Below are positions 1-7,786 of a stretch of 64,000 bases of DNA, in pieces. The DNA is from Solirubrobacter soli DSM 22325. GTDB lineage: Bacteria; Actinomycetota; Thermoleophilia; Solirubrobacterales; Solirubrobacteraceae. Location: the NCBI RefSeq assembly GCF_000423665.1, contig NZ_AUIK01000034.1:1-64000 (forward strand). Direction: 5' to 3'. Both the position numbers and the translations under genes were made by a program. The notes beneath the pieces are model-generated. The model searched no databases. It saw only the letters and a program-made list of their open reading frames with translations, and was not told the DNA's origin. Numbering within the stretch: the first letter of the stretch is position 1; each line of letters starts with the position of its first letter.

Positions 1-13
1 CGGTGTTGAGGAG

Positions 14-1528
14 TGAGAATCCCTGTGCCCGGGTTGACGCCGTCGAGGCTTGGTGCGCGGAGAGCCCGTGCGACAGCGTGGCGTGGGGACCTGTGGAAGT
101 GTTGATTGCTGCTTCGAGCGCGTAGGCCAGACTCATGCTGGGAGGTCTCCTCCGGGCGATCGGTATCCGGCGTCCTGAAAGGAGCGGGCGATGGATGTGG
201 TGGTACAGCGGTGCGCGGGTCTTGATGTGCACCGTGACAATGTCGTGGCGACCGTGCGCGTGCCCGGCACAGGGCGGCGGCGAGTCGACCAGCAGACGCA
301 GACGTTCAGCGCGACGCTGACCGGCCTAGCGGCGCTCGCCGAGTGGCTGGCGCAGTTCGGGGTCACGCTGGTCGGGATGGAGGCGACCGGCGTGTATTGG
401 AAGACCGTCTTTCAGGCGCTGGAAGACCGCTTCGAGTGCTGGCTGCTCAACGCGCATCACCTGCGCAACGTGCCCGGGCGCAAGACCGACGTCAAGGACT
501 CCGAATGGATCTGCCAGCTCGTCCAGCACGGGCTCGTGCGTCCGAGCTTCGTGCCGCCTCCGGAGATCCGCCGGCTACGCGATCTGACGCGGCTGCGCAA
601 GGCCCAGGCCAACGAGCGAGCGCGTTCGATCCAGCGGCTGGAGAAGGTTCTCCAAGACGCGGGGATCAAGCTCTCCAGCGTCGCGTCGACGACCTACTCC
701 AAGTCGGCGCGGGCGATGCTCGACGCTCTGCTGGGTGGCATCAACGATCCCGAGCAGCTCGCCGAGCTGGCCAAGGCCCGGATGCGCCAGAAGATCCCGC
801 AGCTGCGCGAGGCGCTCGCCAGCCGCTTCCAGATCGAGCACCACGGTGTCATGGTCGCGCAGCTGCTCGCGCACATCGACACGCTCGACAGCGCGATCGC
901 CAACCTCAGCGACCGGATCGCCGCCGTGCTCGCCCCGCACCAAGACGTGATCGAGCGCCTCTGCACGATCCCCGGGGTGCACGTCCACGCTGCCCAGGTC
1001 CTGATCGCCGAATGCGGCCTGGACATGACGCGCTTTCCGACGGTCAAGCACTTCGCGTCCTGGGCCGGCGCCTGCCCGGGACATCACGAGTCTGCCGGCC
1101 GCCGGCGCTCGGGCCGCACCCGTCCTGGGCCGCGCTGGCTCACCGACATGCTGACCGAGTGCGCCAGAGCCGCCGTGCGGACCAAGGGCACATACGTCGC
1201 CGCGCACTATGTCCAGCTACGCGGCCGCCGCGGCGAACCGATCGCGCTCGGCGCGATCCGCCACGACCTGCTCGTCGCCTACTACCACGTCGTCCGCGAC
1301 CGCGTTCCCTACCAGGACCTCGGAGCCGACTGGCAACACAAGCGCTACTCGCCCGAACACCGCGCTCGCCGCCTCCAACGCCAACTCGAAGCGCTCGGCT
1401 ACAAGGTCGAACTCGAGCAACTCGAACCCGCCGCCTAACCACACACCCCCGCCGCCCCCGACAGCCGGCCGAACCCCGGCCCGAACACCGCTGCCCTAAA
1501 CCGCTCTCCTATTCGGGGATTCACAGGC
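14..1528 (+). mobile_element. IS110-family insertion sequence (ends tentative)
   Basis: Surrounds the transposase at 191-1438. A short imperfect inverted repeat is visible: GTGAGAATCCC at about 14-24 and GGGGATTCACA at about 1516-1526 (reverse complement TGTGAATCCCC). Such subterminal repeats occur in part of the IS110/IS1111 group, which otherwise lacks long terminal repeats and makes no target duplication. The exact ends cannot be fixed from one copy. The non-coding DNA on either side of the ORF (about 170 and 90 bases) is where this family encodes its guide RNA. Confidence 0.35.
191..1438 (+). CDS. IS110-family transposase
   Basis: A 415-residue DEDD-type transposase/recombinase, full length for the family (about 340-420). 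The N-terminal RuvC-like domain starts with the acidic motif GLDVHRD (Asp12), followed by MEATGVYW (near residue 65) and the GRKTDVKD segment (near residue 100). A coiled-coil-like middle leads to the C-terminal Transposase_20 domain: CTIPGV, FASWAGACPG and ESAGRRRSG, the last carrying the catalytic serine region near residue 300. A purine-rich stretch GAAAGGAGCGGGCG lies just upstream of the ATG. The frame is intact, so the element may be active. It is not closely similar to the second IS110 copy near 21-22 kb. Confidence 0.93.
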   Translation: MDVVVQRCAGLDVHRDNVVATVRVPGTGRRRVDQQTQTFSATLTGLAALAEWLAQFGVTLVGMEATGVYWKTVFQALEDRFECWLLNAHHLRNVPGRKTDVKDSEWICQLVQHGLVRPSFVPPPEIRRLRDLTRLRKAQANERARSIQRLEKVLQDAGIKLSSVASTTYSKSARAMLDALLGGINDPEQLAELAKARMRQKIPQLREALASRFQIEHHGVMVAQLLAHIDTLDSAIANLSDRIAAVLAPHQDVIERLCTIPGVHVHAAQVLIAECGLDMTRFPTVKHFASWAGACPGHHESAGRRRSGRTRPGPRWLTDMLTECARAAVRTKGTYVAAHYVQLRGRRGEPIALGAIRHDLLVAYYHVVRDRVPYQDLGADWQHKRYSPEHRARRLQRQLEALGYKVELEQLEPAA

Positions 1529-1620
1529 CAGCCCCGTGGAATAGGGACATTCTCGGCGGGGACGCAGTCGGCCGCGGGGCACAGAGTCGCCGGCAGCGAG
1601 CTGAGAGCCGAGAGAGACAT

Positions 1621-1658
1621 TCTTTGCCCGAATCGGGGTCTCGACGGCTTGAACGCCG
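1621..1658 (+). repeat. Leader repeat copy 1 (degenerate hairpin before start codon)
   Basis: First of three related leaders, each ending at a start codon. Shared core: TTTGCCC, then an ATCGG block, then TCTCGRCGGCTTGA. In this copy the hairpin arm is damaged (CGACGG against ACGCCG). The first codons of the gene that follows (ACTGCTGACCCC) also match those after copy 2, so the repeat runs into the coding sequence. Confidence 0.6.
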
Positions 1659-1868
1659 ATGACTGCTGACCCCGGACCACTCGACGAGCCGCTCCTGACC
1701 GCGCGCGAGGTCAGCAAGCTGCTTGGCGACATCCCGCCGAAGACCGTGTTGCAGTACGCGCGCGAGGGCCGCCTGCCTTGCTTGAAGATCGGCCGGCACG
1801 TGCGGTTCGTGCGGAGTGAGCTCGATCGCGCATTGCGCACGCAGCGCCGGCCCGCGACGCGCGTGTAG
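1659..1868 (+). CDS. Small excisionase-type helix-turn-helix protein
   Basis: A 69-residue protein made almost entirely of one winged-helix/MerR-like excisionase domain (HTH_17 type): LLTAREVSKLLG, then PPKTVLQYAREGRLP and LKIGRHVRFVRSELD. Members bind DNA as excisionases of integrative elements or as small regulators. The ATG follows leader repeat copy 1. No clear Shine-Dalgarno is visible. It lies between an IS110 transposase and a sigma-like family, in what looks like mobile DNA. No integrase is beside it, so a transcriptional role is as likely as an excision role. Confidence 0.75.
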   Translation: MTADPGPLDEPLLTAREVSKLLGDIPPKTVLQYAREGRLPCLKIGRHVRFVRSELDRALRTQRRPATRV

Positions 1869-1874
1869 AGATCC

Positions 1875-1914
1875 GATTGCCCAAATCGGCCTCTCGGCGG
1901 CTTGAGCCGCCGAT
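1875..1914 (+). repeat. Leader repeat copy 2 with 9-bp hairpin
   Basis: Contains TTGCCC, AAATCGG and an inverted repeat with arms TCGGCGGCT (1894-1902) and AGCCGCCGA (1905-1913) separated by TG. It ends directly at the ATG of the next gene. Could be an RNA hairpin over the translation start or a protein-binding palindrome. Confidence 0.65.
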
Positions 1915-2742
1915 ATGGCCGCTGCTGACCCCTTGCCGCCGCCGCGAGGCGACGAAGCTGAGCTCTTCCGCCAGTTCAACGGGCCTCTGATGGCGCACAT
2001 CTCCGAGGTCGTGCGATTCACCACGACGCACACGGTGGAAGACGCGTGTGCTTACGCCTGGTCGCAGTTCATGCGCTACCAGCCCGAGCGCGATCATTGG
2101 CAAGGCTGGTTGGTTAAGACCGCGCAGCGCCAGGCGTGGGCGTTGGAGCGCGATGTCATCCGCGAGTGGGTGAAGGCGAAGAGTCTCGGGGTGCGACATG
2201 CCTCCAAGGACCATTCCGAGCCCGACGAGTACGAGCTGCAAACCGACATGCATGACGCGATTGCGATCGTGGGCGGCCTACCTCAGCGGTTGCGAGAGGT
2301 CGCGCTGCTTCGCGCGTTCGGGCTGTCGCACCCCGAGATCGTCGAGGCGACTGGCCTTACCGCCCGCCGTGTGCAGAAGCTGATCACCCAGGCCAACTAT
2401 TTGATGGACGAGCACGTGGCCGATCGACGGCATTCGGAGAATCCGTCGTCGCCACGGGCCGAGCGGCTGTACCGACTTGAGCGAGACACCCCGGCATGGC
2501 TCGTCGCCGAGATCGGTCCGCCTGTCCGTCCAACTGTCAGAAGGGGCGGGACCGAGGCACGGCGAGATTGGCGACGAGCCGCGCTTGCGTTGGACGACTA
2601 CCGATCCGCGATCGGACCTGAGCGATTCGGGATGGAGCGTCTTGCGCCGCCGGCAAACCGTTCTCTGCGGCATGTCTACGCCGCCGCGCTATTTGCCGTG
2701 CGTGACATGGCTCGGCATCGGGACGCCAGTCTCGAGCGCTGA
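1915..2742 (+). CDS. Sigma-70-like protein with extra C-terminal module (paralog 1)
   Basis: A 275-residue protein with a sigma-factor-like layout. Residues about 15-80 resemble region 2 (helical, with CAYAWSQFMRY and WQGWLVKTAQRQAW). Residues about 115-160 form a region-4-like helix-turn-helix (LPQRLREVALLRAFGLSHPE, then TGLTARRVQKL). After a linker, residues about 185-240 carry a module absent from ordinary ECF factors: TPAWLVAEIGPP, then RRDWRRAALALDDYR. The same module recurs in the paralogs at 2791 and 3789. The WL..xG / W.xAA..I..YR pattern recalls the tail of some actinobacterial MobF/TraA relaxases (family knowledge, not searched). A true sigma role is inferred. Confidence 0.7.
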   Translation: MAAADPLPPPRGDEAELFRQFNGPLMAHISEVVRFTTTHTVEDACAYAWSQFMRYQPERDHWQGWLVKTAQRQAWALERDVIREWVKAKSLGVRHASKDHSEPDEYELQTDMHDAIAIVGGLPQRLREVALLRAFGLSHPEIVEATGLTARRVQKLITQANYLMDEHVADRRHSENPSSPRAERLYRLERDTPAWLVAEIGPPVRPTVRRGGTEARRDWRRAALALDDYRSAIGPERFGMERLAPPANRSLRHVYAAALFAVRDMARHRDASLER

Positions 2743-2749
2743 CGCAAGA

Positions 2750-2790
2750 ACTTTGCCCAGATCGGTGTCTCGGCGGCTTGAGCCGCCGAG
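2750..2790 (+). repeat. Leader repeat copy 3 with perfect 10-bp hairpin
   Basis: The best preserved copy: CTTTGCCC, AGATCGG, then arms CTCGGCGGCT (2769-2778) and AGCCGCCGAG (2781-2790) separated by TG. The downstream ATG (2791) abuts the stem. No other ribosome-binding sequence is visible, so this hairpin probably matters for start-site recognition or is an operator. Confidence 0.7.
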
Positions 2791-3499
2791 ATGGCCGATT
2801 CACATCGCTTCCCGCCAGCCCGCGGTGACGAGGCCGAGCTGTTCCGAGCTTTCAACGACCGGCTCATGCGCACGGTTGCTCGAGCCACGCTGTTGACGAC
2901 GCCGCACACCATCGAAGCATCCCATCGACGAGATCGAGCTTGCGAGCGACGCGCCCTCGCCCGTCGAAGAGGTCGAGATCCAGCACGATGTCGACGAGGC
3001 GTTGGGCGTGATCACGCAGCTTCGGCCACGGCTACAGCGTGTCGCGCTGCTCAGAGCGCTGCAGTTCTCCAAGAGTGAGATCGCGGACCTCACTGGAGAC
3101 AGCGTCGGGCGCGTGGACAAGCTCGTGTCCACAGCCAGCCAACAGATCCAGGAGATCCTGAGCGCACGACTCCCAAGTCGGCAGCAGCTCTCCCCGCGCG
3201 CCGAGCGGCTCTGGGACCTCGAGCACGAATCTCCGCGGTGGCTCGTCGACCAGATAGGTCGTCCCCCGCGGCCGTCGCGGAAGGGTTCGGGCTCCGTCGA
3301 GCTTCGTCGCGCGTGGCGTCGTGCGGCGATTGCCCTCGACGACTACCGCCGTGCAGTCGGCGCGGAGATCTTCGCGTCCTCCGGGCTCTCGCAGCCTGCT
3401 GATCGCGCGCTCGAACCTGCGCACGCCAAAGCGCTCTGTGCCGTTGATGACCACGCACTGCTGCGAGGCTCTGGACGAGAGCGCGAGCATGAGCGCTAA
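2791..3499 (+). pseudogene. Sigma-70-like paralog 2, internally deleted and frameshifted
   Basis: The first about 45 residues (MADSHRFPPARGDEAELFR to TTPHTIE) match paralog 1. The frame then changes near 2920, and from about 2925 the reading continues in another frame (HPIDEIELASD, then VDEALGVITQLRPRLQRVALLRAL) through the region-4 HTH and the C-terminal module (SPRWLVDQIGRPP, AWRRAAIALDDYR) to the stop at 3499. About 60 codons of region 2 are missing at the junction. The 3' part is open from an ATG at 3002, so an HTH-plus-tail protein could still be made. Confidence 0.75.
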
Positions 3500-3537
3500 A
3501 GGGGGCCAGTTTCGCGTACCCGTCACTTCTCCGGGGC

Positions 3538-3792
3538 ATGGATCTGCCCACGCTGGTTCCGATCGAGTACCACGGGGAGCTGGTTGCGCTCGTGTCCCTG
3601 CGGCGCACCCACATCATCTCACCGCGGCTTCTCAGCGCCCAGGTCGGCGACAAGGACCTGCAGTTCGTCGCGCTCATGTGCGCGTGCTGCGCCGAAGTCT
3701 TGGCCGGTGGCATTCCTGGCCCGTATACGGACGCTCTCGGCGCGGAGTGGGCGGAACGCGTGCTCCGGGCCTCAGCTGCCAGCGAGCTATGA
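3538..3792 (+). CDS. Small hypothetical protein overlapping the next gene
   Basis: An 84-residue protein with no recognised domain. It has a short hydrophobic run around LQFVALMCACCAEVLAGG and two adjacent cysteines. It ends in ATGA overlap with the sigma-like gene at 3789, which suggests translational coupling and a shared role, for example as a partner or anti-sigma-like factor. That role is inference from position only. Confidence 0.5.
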   Translation: MDLPTLVPIEYHGELVALVSLRRTHIISPRLLSAQVGDKDLQFVALMCACCAEVLAGGIPGPYTDALGAEWAERVLRASAASEL

Positions 3793-4733
3793 GTCCGTCG
3801 GTCCGTTTCCTCGGTGACGAGCTTGACCTCTACGGCGAGTTCAACCACCTGCTCGTCCAGGAGTTGATGCGCGACGTCCGCTTCACCAGGGAGATCGCCG
3901 AGGACGCTGCCGCCGAGGCATGGATCTATTTCTTTAGGACCCAACCCGACCGTGGCGACGGCCGATGGCGAGGCTGGCTCATCCAGCGAGCGGAGCGCGA
4001 AGCTATCCACCTGGCGGCGCTCGAACCTGGTGTCGGATCTCGTATCGAGAGAAGGGCCGAACCGGTCGATCCTCACGATCTACATGAAGAGCGCCTCGAC
4101 TTCGTGGCCGCCATGCAAGAACTCCGACGGCTGCCACCCCACGCGCGCGCCGCGGTCCTGCTCTCCTCGCAGGTCTCGACTCAATCGGACGTCGCGAGGC
4201 TGATGCGGATCAGTCGATCGCGCGTCGCGCAGCTTCTCGCGGGTGCCGCACGACGAGTGGCGAGTCGTGGCGATGTCACCGACGACGACACACGGCCTCC
4301 GACGCCGCGAGCAGCCACGCTTCGGGATCTGCAGGAGGCTCCTCCGCCGTGGCTGACGAATGCCATCGGCCCTTGCCCGCAACGGGGAACGAACGACGCA
4401 GTGCTCGTTCTTGCCTGGCGACGCGCAGCGCTCGCGATCCATGACTACCGGTCCAGCCATCGGCACTGTTCGGCTACTGAAGCGATCGGCGAGCTGCCGG
4501 CCGCGCAGGACGCGCGTGCAGACTACCTCCGCGCCGAGCGGGCATTCGTCTCGTCGAGCAGGAACGCTCGCTCACGAACCGGCCGTTCGGCCGTGGCTGC
4601 TGAGGCGCCGCCCCCGATGCCCTGGGTCAGTGAACGGCTTCGTCCTGTGCCGAGGCGAGTCCGAACAGAAACTGGATGCTGCTGGCGACGTCGAGCGCCG
4701 GACCGGCACCGGCCGGCGGCTCCGAGCCTGTGA
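3789..4733 (+). CDS. Sigma-70-like protein with C-terminal module (paralog 3)
   Basis: A 314-residue open frame starting in ATGA overlap with the preceding gene. Region-2-like segment: FLGDELDLYGEFNHLLVQ, then AAAEAWIYFFRTQPD and WRGWLIQRAEREA. Region-4-like HTH: LPPHARAAVLLSS, then ISRSRVAQLLAGAARRV. The shared tail follows: PPPWLTNAIGPCP, then AWRRAALAIHDYR. Paralogs end soon after this point (about 4570). The remaining about 50 residues here are low complexity and overlap the 3' end of the convergent iolE-like gene by 107 bases. The extension may be readthrough created where accessory DNA joined the catabolic cluster. Confidence 0.65.
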   Translation: MSPSVRFLGDELDLYGEFNHLLVQELMRDVRFTREIAEDAAAEAWIYFFRTQPDRGDGRWRGWLIQRAEREAIHLAALEPGVGSRIERRAEPVDPHDLHEERLDFVAAMQELRRLPPHARAAVLLSSQVSTQSDVARLMRISRSRVAQLLAGAARRVASRGDVTDDDTRPPTPRAATLRDLQEAPPPWLTNAIGPCPQRGTNDAVLVLAWRRAALAIHDYRSSHRHCSATEAIGELPAAQDARADYLRAERAFVSSSRNARSRTGRSAVAAEAPPPMPWVSERLRPVPRRVRTETGCCWRRRAPDRHRPAAPSL

Positions 4734-5538
4734 TGGCGAGGTCTTGCTCGAGGACGAGCCAGCGGTCGTATCCGGAGCGCCGGAGGGCTTCGACGACCTC
4801 GGCGATCCGGGCATCGCCGGTGCCGAGCGGTTGGAACAGGCCGGCTTGAACCGCCTGTACGAGTGAGAGCTCGCCTGACCGGAGACGTTCGACGATGTCC
4901 AGGCGGACGTCCTTGAAGTGGACGTGGCCGATTCGATCGCCATGCGCGCCGACGAACTCGACCGGATCGACGCCTCCGATCAGCAGGTGCCCCGTGTCGA
5001 AGCACCAGGGCACGTTTGTGTGCTCCAACGCAAGTTCCACGTCCGCGGCGGTTTCGAGGACCGTGCCGGCGTGCGGGTGCAGCACGAGTTCGACGCCCTC
5101 GGCCGAGGCGACGTCGGCGAGGTTCGTAACGTGCTCGCCGGCGCGGGCCCAGCTGTCCGCGTCCAAGGGCGCAGGGGCGGACCACCGAAGGTCTTGCACG
5201 GTTGCCGCAACGAACAGCTCGCCGCCTGTACTCGCGAGATGTGCGGCTGCTCGGCGCGCGTACTCGACGTCTACGGCGCGTTCGTGCACCACCACGGGCA
5301 CGAAGCCGCCGACCAGCTGCAGCGCGTAGCGGTCGAGGAGCGCACGAGCCGCCGCGCTGTCTTCGGGGAGCCAGCCCAGCGCCCCGAGTTCGGTCGCCGC
5401 GATCCCGAGATCGGCCATCTCGGCGAGGACGCGGTCTGGTGGCAGTTGCAAGCCCCAGCCGGGCACCTCGCAGACGCCCCAGGAGATCGGGGCCGCCGCG
5501 AGTCGGCCTGGCAGGCCGCCGTCGATTTGTTCCTCCAT
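4627..5538 (-). CDS. iolE: IolE-like inosose dehydratase (TIM-barrel)
   Basis: A 303-residue xylose-isomerase-like TIM barrel. The N-terminal PISWGVCEVPGWG (residues about 18-30) and C-terminal WLVLEQD are characteristic of 2-keto-myo-inositol dehydratase IolE, as are the metal-site segments HPHAGT, CFDTGHL and HVHFKD. IolE dehydrates 2-keto-myo-inositol (scyllo-inosose) to the diketone that IolD hydrolyses. The ATG is preceded by GGGAGAGG at suitable spacing. Transcribed divergently from the dehydrogenase at 5631 across a 92-base region holding tandem palindromic operators. It is the only IolE-type gene in the window. The assignment within the epimerase superfamily is fairly good but not certain. 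Confidence 0.72.
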   Translation of the reverse strand: MEEQIDGGLPGRLAAAPISWGVCEVPGWGLQLPPDRVLAEMADLGIAATELGALGWLPEDSAAARALLDRYALQLVGGFVPVVVHERAVDVEYARRAAAHLASTGGELFVAATVQDLRWSAPAPLDADSWARAGEHVTNLADVASAEGVELVLHPHAGTVLETAADVELALEHTNVPWCFDTGHLLIGGVDPVEFVGAHGDRIGHVHFKDVRLDIVERLRSGELSLVQAVQAGLFQPLGTGDARIAEVVEALRRSGYDRWLVLEQDLAITGSEPPAGAGPALDVASSIQFLFGLASAQDEAVH

Positions 5539-5574
5539 GGTCCGTTCCTCTCCCGCTCTCTTGCGGCACTACGC

Positions 5575-5599
5575 TAGCACGTGCTAATAGTACGTGCTA
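5575..5599. promoter_or_regulatory. Tandem LacI-type operators between divergent genes
   Basis: Perfect 12-bp palindrome TAGCACGTGCTA at 5575-5586 and a one-mismatch copy TAGTACGTGCTA at 5588-5599, centres 13 bp apart. The same pair with the same 13-bp spacing occurs at 8846-8870. A central CG and dyad symmetry are typical of LacI-family sites. The likely ligand is the LacI protein encoded at 7730-8749. Confidence 0.75.
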
Positions 5600-5630
5600 G
5601 GAGCCGTTCAGCGAGAGAGGAGGGTCCGCA

Positions 5631-6821
5631 ATGAAGCCATCGATCGGCGTTGCGGTCATCGGTGCCGGCATGGCCGGACGCGCGCATGCACAGGGGTATC
5701 GCAGTGCACAATCGGTCTACTCGCTGGCGCCGTACGACGTGCGCCTGGTGGCCGTCACGGATCTCGACGAGGCGCTGGCGACCGACGCGGCGCGTCGTTA
5801 CGGCTACGAACGAGCGGAGACCGCGTGGCAGGCGATCGCGGAGGCCCCCGACATCGAGGCGGTCAGCGTGGTCGTGGCCAACCCGGTCCACCGGGAGGTC
5901 GTCACCGGCCTGCTGGAGGCGGGAAAGCACGTGCTCTGCGAGAAGCCGCTTGCGCCGGACACGGCGGACGCAGCCGCGATGGTCGCGGCGGCCGATCGTG
6001 CGTCGTCGATCGCTCGCGTGGGGTACACGTTCCGTTTCACCCCGGGCGTACGCGCGATCGCCGAGCTCGTGCAGTCGGGCAGCCTGGGCAAGCCGCTGCA
6101 CTTTGCCGGCCAGTACTGGACCGACTACGGGTGTGACCCGCTGGCGCCGCTGACTTGGCGCTACAAGGGCGGTCTCGGCTCAGGCGTGCTGGCCGATATC
6201 GGCTCGCACATCGTCGACGCCGGTGAATTCGTCTGTGGTTCGGTCCTCTCGGTCGGAGGCGCGAACCTGAGCACACACGTCACGCGGCGGCCGTTGCCGC
6301 TCGGTCGCGTGACGGGGCACGACCACGGTGCGGTGAGTGGCGAGACCGGTGCGGTCGAAAATGAGGACGACGCGAACTACTCCGTGCGCTTCGCAGGTGG
6401 CGCTACGGGCTCGATCGGCATCTCGCGGATGGCTTACGGGCACCCGAACACGCTGCACTTCGAGGTCTTCTGTGAGCGTGGCGCCGCCGTCTATGACGCG
6501 CGTACGCCCGCAGAGATCCTCTTGGCCGACGAGCGGTCGGCCGGGGCAGACAACGGCTTCCGCCGCGTGCTGCTCGGCCCGAGCCACGCCCTGGTCGGCC
6601 AAGGGCTGCCGTTCGACGGTGCCGGGATCGGCTTCGGCCACAACGACGCCTTCGTGTTCCAAGCCCGCTCGTTCTTGGACGAGATCGCCGGAATCCGCGA
6701 GCTCCCAGGCTGCCCGTCACTGGCACACGGCCTGCACAACCTCGAGATCCAGGAAGCGGTTGTCGACGCGGCTGCGACGGGCGCGCGCATCAACCTCGAC
6801 GCCGAGGCGGTGCTGTCGTGA
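5631..6821 (+). CDS. Gfo/Idh/MocA-family NAD-dependent dehydrogenase (cluster A)
   Basis: A 396-residue oxidoreductase for a cyclitol, sugar or sugar acid. The N-terminal Rossmann fold begins VAVIGAGMAGRAHAQGY, and the CEKPLAP motif with the conserved Lys lies near residue 105. The C-terminal domain has WRYKGGLGSGVLADIGSH. AGGAGG precedes the ATG at good spacing. Its stop overlaps the GTG of the isomerase at 6818, so the two form an operon controlled by the operators at 5575. It is paralogous to the gene at 30311 and differs from the shorter IolG-like protein at 9802. Confidence 0.85.
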   Translation: MKPSIGVAVIGAGMAGRAHAQGYRSAQSVYSLAPYDVRLVAVTDLDEALATDAARRYGYERAETAWQAIAEAPDIEAVSVVVANPVHREVVTGLLEAGKHVLCEKPLAPDTADAAAMVAAADRASSIARVGYTFRFTPGVRAIAELVQSGSLGKPLHFAGQYWTDYGCDPLAPLTWRYKGGLGSGVLADIGSHIVDAGEFVCGSVLSVGGANLSTHVTRRPLPLGRVTGHDHGAVSGETGAVENEDDANYSVRFAGGATGSIGISRMAYGHPNTLHFEVFCERGAAVYDARTPAEILLADERSAGADNGFRRVLLGPSHALVGQGLPFDGAGIGFGHNDAFVFQARSFLDEIAGIRELPGCPSLAHGLHNLEIQEAVVDAAATGARINLDAEAVLS

Positions 6822-7786
6822 AGTTCGGGTTCAACACGGACAGTCTCGGCGCGCTGCCGCTGGAAGGAGCACTGGATCTGGCCGCCGGGCTCGGTCTTGA
6901 CTGCGTGGAGTTCGCCACCGGTAACTGGTCGTCCGCGCCGCACGTCGATGTCGACGAGCTGCTAAACAGCGCGTCCGCTCGCGACCGGCTGAACGGCCTG
7001 CTGCGCGAACGCGGCCTGCAGATCAGCGCGCTCACCTGCTCGGGCAACCAGCTCGCTCCCGGCGAGTCCGGAGCAGCGCACGACGACGTCACCCGCAAGA
7101 CGATCCAGCTCGCCGCCGAGCTCTGCGTCTCGCGCGTGATCCTGATGTCGGGTCTTCCCGCCGGGCCGGGCGACACCAACCCGAACTGGGTCGTGGTCTC
7201 GTGGCCCCCTGAGGCGTACACGCTGCTGGAGTGGCAGTGGAACGCGATCGCCGTGCCCTATTGGCGCGATCTCGTGGCCTTCACGCACAACACCGGCGAC
7301 ATCCGCCTCTGTGTCGAGCCGCACGCCGGCCAACTCGTCTACAACGCGCCGACGCTGCTGCGCCTGCGCGACGCGGTAGGCGACACCGTGGGCGCGAACC
7401 TGGACCCGAGCCATCTCTTCTGGATGGGCGCTGACCCACTGGCAACGGTGCGCGAGCTGGGCGAGGCGATCTATCACGTGCATGCCAAGGATGCGCGGAT
7501 CGAGCCGGCGGCGGCCGTGCGCACGCTGCTGGAGACGATCCCGCTGTTCGACCCGGATCGGGCGGCACGAGCGTGGAACTACGTGACGCTCGGCGATGGT
7601 CACGGCGAGGCGTTCTGGCGCGCGTTCGTCGACGAGCTCCTCGCTTCCGGGTATGACGACGTCCTCAGCGTCGAGCACGAGGATGCTGCGTTGCCGCCGG
7701 AGGACGGGATCCGCAGGTCGGTCGAAGTGCTACGGCAGACGGCGAGCCAGGGCGGTCGAGCCGCGGACGATCAGGTGCGGCGGTAG
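6818..7786 (+). CDS. Sugar phosphate isomerase/epimerase (TIM-barrel, cluster A)
   Basis: A 322-residue xylose-isomerase-like barrel. The GTG start overlaps the previous stop (GTGA). Metal-binding segments are intact: CVEPHAG, NLDPSHLFW, YHVHAKD and VEHED, giving Glu/Asp/His/Glu ligands. Probably converts the keto product of the adjacent dehydrogenase (epimerisation or dehydration). Paralogous to the gene at 31525. The 3' end overlaps the convergent lacI gene by 57 bases. Confidence 0.8.
   Translation: MKFGFNTDSLGALPLEGALDLAAGLGLDCVEFATGNWSSAPHVDVDELLNSASARDRLNGLLRERGLQISALTCSGNQLAPGESGAAHDDVTRKTIQLAAELCVSRVILMSGLPAGPGDTNPNWVVVSWPPEAYTLLEWQWNAIAVPYWRDLVAFTHNTGDIRLCVEPHAGQLVYNAPTLLRLRDAVGDTVGANLDPSHLFWMGADPLATVRELGEAIYHVHAKDARIEPAAAVRTLLETIPLFDPDRAARAWNYVTLGDGHGEAFWRAFVDELLASGYDDVLSVEHEDAALPPEDGIRRSVEVLRQTASQGGRAADDQVRR

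Noticed and set aside
343..1662. 439-residue plus-strand frame overlapping the IS110 transposase
   Set aside because: Arg/Pro/Ala-rich shadow of the transposase in another frame, with no domain.
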